NCBI GenBank assembly: GCA_021821635.1
Contig: JAKACH010000004.1
Coordinates: 1 to 47,221, forward strand
Source: Thermoplasmata archaeon
Lineage (GTDB): Archaea; Thermoplasmatota; Thermoplasmata; Thermoplasmatales; Thermoplasmataceae
Direction: 5' to 3'
DNA length: 47,221 nucleotides
The first letter of the stretch is position 1; each line of letters starts with the position of its first letter. A program made the translations under genes and the position numbers. Shown piece by piece: positions 42,215-47,221 of this stretch. The notes beneath the pieces are model-generated. The model was not told where the DNA came from, ran no database searches, and worked only from the letters and a program-made list of their open reading frames with translations.

Positions 42215-43464
42215 CACGCAGCAATATATCGATCCAGAGAACCGGCTTTAAGGTACCTGTATATGGTGGATTGTGAGAGCCACTTTTCGACAGGTATCTT
42301 CATCTGCGTCTTCAGGTACAGAATGCAACTCTCTATGTCGTCTAACTGCAAGGGTTTACTGTTGAACATTTCCCTGAGGTTTTCCCTCACGTACCAGACA
42401 CCAACAGGGAGGTTGAATCCAGGGTATATCTCTCTCCACAAGAGAGGGATTGCCATCCTCTTCCTCTTCAGCATATATTCCGTTGCAGCAAGTCTTGAAG
42501 CATAATAACAGCCGCCAATCCCGGGGTAGTCCTTCCTCCCGTTGTAACCCTCATAATCGATCTCCACCTCAGCATCAGATCCCCAGGTGTTCCATGTGCT
42601 GCCAGGAAACCATGCTTCTCCCCATTCAAACTGCCAGTTTCCTGGAGCCATTATTCCCATGAAGAGATTTCCACTTGTTTTTCGCACGAAAACCTCAAAC
42701 TTGTCGACTGACTCCATTCCCTTCAGTGTTTTCAGATTGAGATCTGAAACATTCTTGTCAACCGCGGTTATTGACCATCTGGTAGGGACTGCCCTGCGAT
42801 CTTCCTTTACACCGAATGCGCCTGTGCTCAGTATTTTCGATAGTCTGGAAACGTCAATTCCCCTGGTGTAAAGATCGTAGATGGCATTGACTGCCCTCAG
42901 ATCTGTGTCATTGAATGCGCGCTCAACGTATGGTTCTATTTTCACATTCCCATAAGATATGTTCTTAAGCGGAGCGGAGGGTCCCATTGGAGGAGTGTAT
43001 TCAGAAAGCACTATTTTCGATGAAAGCATGCTCTTGCTGAAAATCATCTCCATGTCAACAGGCTTGCTTGCCATAGATAGAAGTTGGGTGTCCAGAAGCT
43101 TGCTGTCGGGGGAGGATGCATTTTTCACAGAAACTTCCATTCCGCCCCTAAGCATTGAGAGACGCATTGAAAGGAATTTTTCCATGTCCATTTTCATCCA
43201 ATCCTTGGGTGTCTCATAACTTTCGGTTTCCCCGAATTCCGGTGGGGTGGAAGGATAAACTTTGATCTTTGGGTAACCAAACCTACCAACAAACACAGAT
43301 GGCGGAGATGATCCTGATACCTCATTCTTAATCTGCCTCTCGAATTTGGGTGTTACCATTGTGCTGACCAGTATTGGGCAGTATGAGAGGCCGCAAAGAT
43401 TCTTCGCAGACCTGCACTTAATGCAGAGCGATGCGGGTATATTGAACGAGGTCTTGAATTGCAT
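42214..43464 (-). CDS. nre: Archaeal DNA repair protein Nre
   Basis: A 416-residue protein of the archaeal Nre family. The N-terminal zinc motif is CIKCRSAKNLCGLSYCPIL, followed by SGSSPPSVFVGRFGYPKIKVYP, which is the family core, and WYVRENLREMF near the end. In haloarchaea NreA binds PCNA through a C-terminal PIP-like peptide; here the chain ends YRYLKAGSLDRYIAA, which could play that role although it lacks the usual aromatic pair. The gene is followed directly by the radical SAM gene and then PCNA, suggesting a DNA damage unit. Confidence 0.87.
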   Translation of the reverse strand: MQFKTSFNIPASLCIKCRSAKNLCGLSYCPILVSTMVTPKFERQIKNEVSGSSPPSVFVGRFGYPKIKVYPSTPPEFGETESYETPKDWMKMDMEKFLSMRLSMLRGGMEVSVKNASSPDSKLLDTQLLSMASKPVDMEMIFSKSMLSSKIVLSEYTPPMGPSAPLKNISYGNVKIEPYVERAFNDTDLRAVNAIYDLYTRGIDVSRLSKILSTGAFGVKEDRRAVPTRWSITAVDKNVSDLNLKTLKGMESVDKFEVFVRKTSGNLFMGIMAPGNWQFEWGEAWFPGSTWNTWGSDAEVEIDYEGYNGRKDYPGIGGCYYASRLAATEYMLKRKRMAIPLLWREIYPGFNLPVGVWYVRENLREMFNSKPLQLDDIESCILYLKTQMKIPVEKWLSQSTIYRYLKAGSLDRYIAA

Positions 43465-43536
43465 CCACTTACTCAGTCAGATTCTTGTAATAAAGGTTTC
43501 TTTGCAAGTTGCATTTTGCCTTCTCCCTTGGGAAAG

Positions 43537-44463
43537 CTAAGTTTGGTTGAATATATTCCTTGGAAGCGTCATAGATACAACAAAATTAGGCTCATCCACG
43601 ATCTCGGAGACCTTTAGGTTTCCGGCTACGCTGCACAGCACGTATGCTTCCTCGCCGCTCAGGCCATGCATTCTTACCAGATCATCAATCATCTCTTCCA
43701 CCGCAGTGATGGCAGCCTGTTTCAAGCTTCTGGATACTCCTGACGTCATGATAGATTCTGGTTCTGCCACCGAAGGTACCCTTGCCCTTGGAAAAGCGAT
43801 TCTCTCTCCCTTGAGGACCCTGAACCTTACCATTGCTTCAGCAGGAGTTTCTATGGCCGTACCGCACACTTCGCCATCACCCTGAGCCGCATGCGGATCC
43901 CCGAAAGAAACCATTCCCCCATCAATGTTGCATGGCAGGTACAGCCTGGATCCCGACCTGAGAAGCCTGTTGTCCATGTTTCCGCCAAAGTGCCGAGGCG
44001 GTATCATGCCGTATTTACCGGAAGCGGGTTGCGTGCCGATCACGCCAAGAAATGGATCTGTCCTGATTCTTATTCCATTCAAAAAACCGTCCCTTGGAGT
44101 CGCATAACCACCAAATATGCTCCAGTGAAAAAGTCGTTCACTGAACCTGTTTTTGAGTAGGCCGAAGTCCGACGATACGGAGGTCCATCCCCAGTCTGCC
44201 GTCTTGATCTGTATAATCTCGATCTCAAGCGAATCACCGGTTGTGGCGCCTTCAACCCGTATGGGACCAACTGCAGCATCGTACTTGCTTGCATCCAATT
44301 TGCTTAACATATCAGAAGTTGAGTCTTTCGTTATCTGCATTGTTGAAGAGTCAGGGATGATGATCTGGACAATCTCGTTCTGTGGAACTGTGCATATCTC
44401 AGTATTTTCTCGCGACCATGTGGAGTGGAGGTTCGATTCCTTCCTTCCGTCGACAATCAGCAT
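43537..44463 (-). CDS. Acetamidase/formamidase family protein
   Basis: A 308-residue cytoplasmic amidase of the FmdA/AmdA family that hydrolyses formamide or acetamide to ammonia and the acid. Visible marks are STWSREN near the N-terminus, GPIRVEGATTGDSLEIEI, PRHFGGNMDNRLL, and GGMVSFGDPHAAQGDGEVCGTAIE, which is the metal and substrate region. A TATA box 25 nt before ATG 44463 fits a leaderless transcript. It may feed nitrogen or, through formate, the formate dehydrogenase, but that link is speculative. Confidence 0.93.
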   Translation of the reverse strand: MLIVDGRKESNLHSTWSRENTEICTVPQNEIVQIIIPDSSTMQITKDSTSDMLSKLDASKYDAAVGPIRVEGATTGDSLEIEIIQIKTADWGWTSVSSDFGLLKNRFSERLFHWSIFGGYATPRDGFLNGIRIRTDPFLGVIGTQPASGKYGMIPPRHFGGNMDNRLLRSGSRLYLPCNIDGGMVSFGDPHAAQGDGEVCGTAIETPAEAMVRFRVLKGERIAFPRARVPSVAEPESIMTSGVSRSLKQAAITAVEEMIDDLVRMHGLSGEEAYVLCSVAGNLKVSEIVDEPNFVVSMTLPRNIFNQT

Positions 44464-44482
44464 ATAAGTACAATAGTAAGCA

Positions 44483-44494
44483 ATTTAATAAAAT
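44483..44494 (-). promoter_or_regulatory. TATA-like box for the acetamidase gene
   Basis: ATTTTATTAAAT on the minus strand is centred 25 nt before ATG 44463, with no ribosome site between. Confidence 0.5.
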
Positions 44495-44555
44495 AGCGCC
44501 TAACAGATACCAAAGATAAAAAATAGAGGTAGAGAATGATCTTCATCCTGTAGAA

Positions 44556-46163
44556 ATGAAATATATAAACAAGATTTTGGCCCTACTCTTCGTCCTTCTT
44601 TTCTTAGCAGTAGTTCCAGTGCAATTTCTTTACAGATCCTGGGCATATGTTGAGGTTTCGCTCCACCTTGCATCAATTTTCAGCGCATACGAGACTTTTC
44701 ACATTATAGTTGTTGCTGCCCTTCTGTTCATAATTTTTGCCGCAATGAGACTCAGGAGGCTGATAGGCTGGGAATCGGGAAGCTATTCCCTTCTGGCAAT
44801 AGTTATACTTCTCACCATGTCACTTCTGCAGAACCCGCTGAGTTTAGTTGAAACCCTGGTTCTCCTTGTTATAGTGCTTGCCATATCTTCTGCAATATTC
44901 TTATATGAATTCAGATCCAAGAGGCGACGCTTTCTTTTTCTTGCCCCAGTCCTTGCATCCCTGATCATAGCATATTTGCTTCCCCTTTATGATATAGTGT
45001 TCTACGCCTTCTTCCTGTTTGTTGCTGCTACCGTCGTCAGGCCGCCTGTCAAGGAGTTGCAGCCCAAGGATGCAAAGGGCAAAGAGGGTGCGAAGACAGC
45101 AGAGAAGACAGAACCAGATGTGCCCGAGAAACAGGCGCAACCGCCCAGTCCGGTAGAAGCCGTTCCAGCTCAACCCGATCCGAGAACAATTATAGATGAA
45201 GTCCCTCCCGATCTAGACTCAGTACCGCAAAGCGTCTCATGGCCCAGCCAGAGCGATTATTCGAGGGCCATGCAGAATCTTGAGTTCAGCATTTCCAAGG
45301 AGAGGGGAGAAATACTTTCTTCAAAGATTGTTCCTAATCCGTATGTAAACATGCCTGGAAACGTTGTTTATTCCTCGGGAAATTACGGAACAGTATTCAA
45401 GCTGCAGAATGGACAGTCTGCCCATGCTCTGAAATGCTTTACCCGCAGCAAACCTGATCTTAGTAAACGCTATTACCTCATTTCAAAAGCAATTTCACGC
45501 TTCAATGATGGGTCCACTTTTGCGTCTTTCAGTTATCTGCCAAAGACTGTGAGGACACTTAAGAATCCTGCAGTCTATTTTCCTGCATTGTTAATGGAGT
45601 GGATAGACGGGGTCAATCTGAATTCATACATTTCCAATAATCTCGAAACGCCCCGAAAGATTTCAGACGTTGCGAAAAAATTCCTGTCTGTGGCTGTCAG
45701 GTTGCAGTCCTACGGAATGTCACACGGCGACATATCAGGAGATAATGTCATGGTAAACTCATCGGATGGAATTACGCTTGTTGACTATGATGGCATGTAT
45801 GTACCCAGCCTCAAGGGAATGAAGGCTCCAGAGAATGGACATGATCATTTCCAGCATCCGCAGAGAACTACATCGACGTATAGTGAGCGGCTGGACAATT
45901 TCTCCGTTCTTGTGACATATCTTTCCCTACTCGCAGTGGCATCTGATCCTTCCATGTGGGGCAGATATAATAGAGGTGACCAGGATTGCCTGCTTTTCAG
46001 GAAAAGTGATTTCCTTATCCCTGACAGATCTCCGCTAATAAAAGATCTTCTTGACAAAAAAGGCAGGATAAGAAAGCTGACAAAGCTTCTTGTTGAGGCA
46101 CTTGAACATGACCCTCTCTGGGACGGCATAGATCCAGACAAGCTGGCTAAGATACAGAGGTGA
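44556..46163 (+). CDS. Membrane-anchored protein kinase of the YegI/TerY-P type
   Basis: A 535-residue protein. Residues 1-160 hold about five membrane helices; 165-225 are a charged, Pro-rich linker; 255-520 are a kinase domain. Motifs: glycine loop SSGNYGTVF (273-281), Lys293 in HALKCF, catalytic loop HGDISGDNV with Asp392 and Asn397, DYDG (410-413) in place of DFG, then MYVPSLKG and FQHPQR. The DYDGM(Y/F/W)VP...QHPxR signature marks the YegI and Ter-linked kinases of bacteria. All catalytic residues are present, so it should be active, facing the cytoplasm. No vWA or PP2C gene, the usual partners, is in view. The stop codon lies inside the right end of the adjacent TnpB element, so the native C-terminus may have been longer. 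Confidence 0.85.
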   Translation: MKYINKILALLFVLLFLAVVPVQFLYRSWAYVEVSLHLASIFSAYETFHIIVVAALLFIIFAAMRLRRLIGWESGSYSLLAIVILLTMSLLQNPLSLVETLVLLVIVLAISSAIFLYEFRSKRRRFLFLAPVLASLIIAYLLPLYDIVFYAFFLFVAATVVRPPVKELQPKDAKGKEGAKTAEKTEPDVPEKQAQPPSPVEAVPAQPDPRTIIDEVPPDLDSVPQSVSWPSQSDYSRAMQNLEFSISKERGEILSSKIVPNPYVNMPGNVVYSSGNYGTVFKLQNGQSAHALKCFTRSKPDLSKRYYLISKAISRFNDGSTFASFSYLPKTVRTLKNPAVYFPALLMEWIDGVNLNSYISNNLETPRKISDVAKKFLSVAVRLQSYGMSHGDISGDNVMVNSSDGITLVDYDGMYVPSLKGMKAPENGHDHFQHPQRTTSTYSERLDNFSVLVTYLSLLAVASDPSMWGRYNRGDQDCLLFRKSDFLIPDRSPLIKDLLDKKGRIRKLTKLLVEALEHDPLWDGIDPDKLAKIQR

Positions 46164-46180
46164 CATCCTCCCAAGACTAA
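46161..46180 (-). repeat. Right-end motif of the TnpB element, copy 2
   Basis: TTAGTCTTGGGAGGATGTCA on the minus strand includes the tnpB stop codon (46177-46179) at one side and the kinase stop codon (46161-46163, TGA on plus) at the other. It matches the decayed element at 20552-20571 in 17 of 20 bases. Confidence 0.65.
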
Positions 46181-47221
46181 AGAGCGTGGGCTTCCTGTTT
46201 CAGCCAGTGTACCTGCCCTATTCCCTCCCTTGCGAGAAGGCTCAGGGTATCTATACTCCTGTCCACAGGCGTTAATTCCCCACTGTCCGTGGGTATTCCG
46301 GTCTTTATGAGACCGAACTGCTTTATGTTTTTTGCGGCATTCCATTCCCTTTCATGTGCGGTATTGCATTGCGGGCAGATCCATGTTCTTTCACCGAGTT
46401 TCAGGTTGTGGATATATCCACAGTGTGAGCACATCCTTGATGAAGGATCGAACCTTCCTATATCTATTATGCTCTTCCCTCTCTGCAATGCCTTGGTTTT
46501 CAGCATTGCCATGAAAGACGACCATCCTGCATCTGCTATGCTCCTTGCGAGATGGTGGTTCTTCATCATTCCCAAAACGTTCAGGTCTTCCGTTATTACT
46601 GTGTCATATGCCTTGAGCATTGCATCTGATACCTTGTTATGGAGATCCAGTCTCTGGTTTGCTATGTGTTCGTGCGCTTTAGCCACTTTTACTCTTGCCT
46701 TGTTCCTGTTTCTTGATCCCTTCTGCTTTCGGGAGAGCCTCTTCTGCAATAACGCCAGTTTCTTTTCCGATTTCTTGAGATTTTTGGGATTGTCAATTTG
46801 CAATCCATCCGATGTCGTGAGGAATACCTTTATGCCGACATCGATACCAATGGATGTACATGCTTCAATCCTTACAGGTCCAGGTACTTTCTTTCCGGTC
46901 TCGGCGAGTATTGAGGCATAATATTTCCCAGATGATGTTTTTGATATGGTGAGGCTTCTCATTTCACCTTCAATGTTCCTGTGCATGAAGAGACGCAATG
47001 GGGTCTTGAACTTCGGAATTGTAAGATGATTGTCCTTAATGGCGAAATGCTGTGGAACCGTGAATGAACCACCGTTTCTTTTTTTCCTGAAGGAGGGATA
47101 TCCTGAAACCTTCCTGAAGAATCCATGAAATGCACTGTCAAGATGCATCAATTCCTGTTGCAGGCTTTGTGAATTGACCTCGTTCAACCACTCCCTTTCT
47201 TCCTTCAATGCGGGAAGGAGA
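46177..47221 (-). CDS. tnpB: TnpB (IS605/IS1341-type RNA-guided nuclease), N-terminus beyond window
   Basis: The open frame runs off the window edge; the visible part is 348 residues. It has the N-terminal helical region with LNEVNSQSLQQELMHLD and FFRKVSGYPSFRKKR, RuvC-I in SIGIDVGIK, RuvC-II in VITEDLNVLG, a zinc ribbon with CSHCGYIH and CPQCNTAH, and RuvC-III in HEREWNAAKNI. In the last motif Glu stands where Asp is usual (DRDxNAA), whereas the decayed copy at 19.9 kb keeps Asp. Whether the enzyme still cuts DNA is uncertain. No tnpA gene is seen. An upstream TTG at 47208 is not a likely start because homology extends past it. Confidence 0.88.
   Translation of the reverse strand, partial: LLPALKEEREWLNEVNSQSLQQELMHLDSAFHGFFRKVSGYPSFRKKRNGGSFTVPQHFAIKDNHLTIPKFKTPLRLFMHRNIEGEMRSLTISKTSSGKYYASILAETGKKVPGPVRIEACTSIGIDVGIKVFLTTSDGLQIDNPKNLKKSEKKLALLQKRLSRKQKGSRNRNKARVKVAKAHEHIANQRLDLHNKVSDAMLKAYDTVITEDLNVLGMMKNHHLARSIADAGWSSFMAMLKTKALQRGKSIIDIGRFDPSSRMCSHCGYIHNLKLGERTWICPQCNTAHEREWNAAKNIKQFGLIKTGIPTDSGELTPVDRSIDTLSLLAREGIGQVHWLKQEAHAL

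Larger units (their letters stand above)
46161..47221 (-). mobile_element. IS1341-like TnpB element, partial
   Basis: The element comprises the tnpB gene and the right-end motif. Its 3' boundary falls at about 46161, exactly at the end of the kinase gene; its other end lies outside the window. An omega-RNA would be expected to overlap the tnpB 3' end, with guide bases taken from the flanking kinase sequence. Confidence 0.65.

Noticed and set aside
44420-44455. A T-arm-like GGTTCGATTCC on the plus strand
   Set aside because: It lies inside the acetamidase coding region (codons for ESNLHS), and no matching acceptor stem or anticodon arm is found within 100 bases upstream.
46177-47221. TnpB considered as a Cas12-type effector
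   Set aside because: Size, zinc ribbon and right-end motif are those of TnpB, and no CRISPR repeats or cas1/cas2 genes are present.

Overview
The window looks like chromosomal DNA of an archaeon of the order Thermoplasmatales or a close relative. The strongest evidence is a CDC48/VAT AAA+ ATPase whose N-terminal domain closely resembles Thermoplasma acidophilum VAT as I remember it. Other archaeal marks are aRF1 with NIKS and GGQ motifs, PCNA, an archaeal-type UMP kinase, an Nre DNA-repair protein and enzymes that fit the unusual Thermoplasma mevalonate route. Many genes have a TATA-like box about 25 nt before the start codon and no Shine-Dalgarno site, as expected for leaderless archaeal transcripts. 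Some starts follow a GGTGAT-type site. Genes are packed, with frequent ATGA or TGATG overlaps.

Layout. 1-4.4 kb: the 5' end of a 2-oxoacid:ferredoxin oxidoreductase gamma gene, a hyuA-hyuB hydantoinase/oxoprolinase pair and a Bcp peroxiredoxin. 4.4-6.8 kb: a DMT-type permease with a broken N-terminal frame, and hisS. 6.8-15.2 kb: a molybdenum/tungsten cofactor and formate dehydrogenase block. It holds a mobA-like gene, two tandem moeA genes, a MobB-like remnant split over two frames, and, facing them, fdhA-DUF1641-fdhD as an overlapping operon. 15.3-19.3 kb: a stand-alone RAM-domain protein, a small membrane protein and two overlapping genes for exported Cys-rich proteins. The larger of these ends in a Hint (intein/hedgehog-type) domain. 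19.5-20.6 kb: a graveyard of mobile DNA, with an IS21 end bearing three direct repeats, an istA fragment and a decayed tnpB.

20.6-25.8 kb: an unknown protein, pyrH and prf1 diverging from a 48-bp gap, VAT and a PRC-barrel gene. 25.9-30 kb: an ABC-2 exporter pair and an FAD-dependent oxidoreductase. 29.7-32.7 kb: a four-gene overlapping operon of an isochorismatase-fold pseudoenzyme, a P-loop kinase, a mevalonate-diphosphate-decarboxylase-family protein and an HNH protein. I read this as part of the modified mevalonate pathway. 32.9 kb: tRNA-Leu(CAG). 33-40.5 kb: two MFS transporters, small proteins, an MBL-fold protein without metal ligands, an NfeD-type protein, an isochorismatase-type hydrolase, and MsrB-MsrA. 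40.5-43.5 kb: PCNA, a SplB-like radical SAM protein and Nre. 43.5-47.2 kb: an acetamidase/formamidase, a membrane-anchored protein kinase of the YegI/TerY-P type, and a TnpB element whose right end supplies the kinase stop codon.

The most promising items are the membrane kinase abutted by a TnpB element, the exported Hint protein, the mevalonate cluster with its dead isochorismatase, the formate dehydrogenase with Cys-Gln at the metal site, and the MoeA gene that runs into a degenerate MobB.
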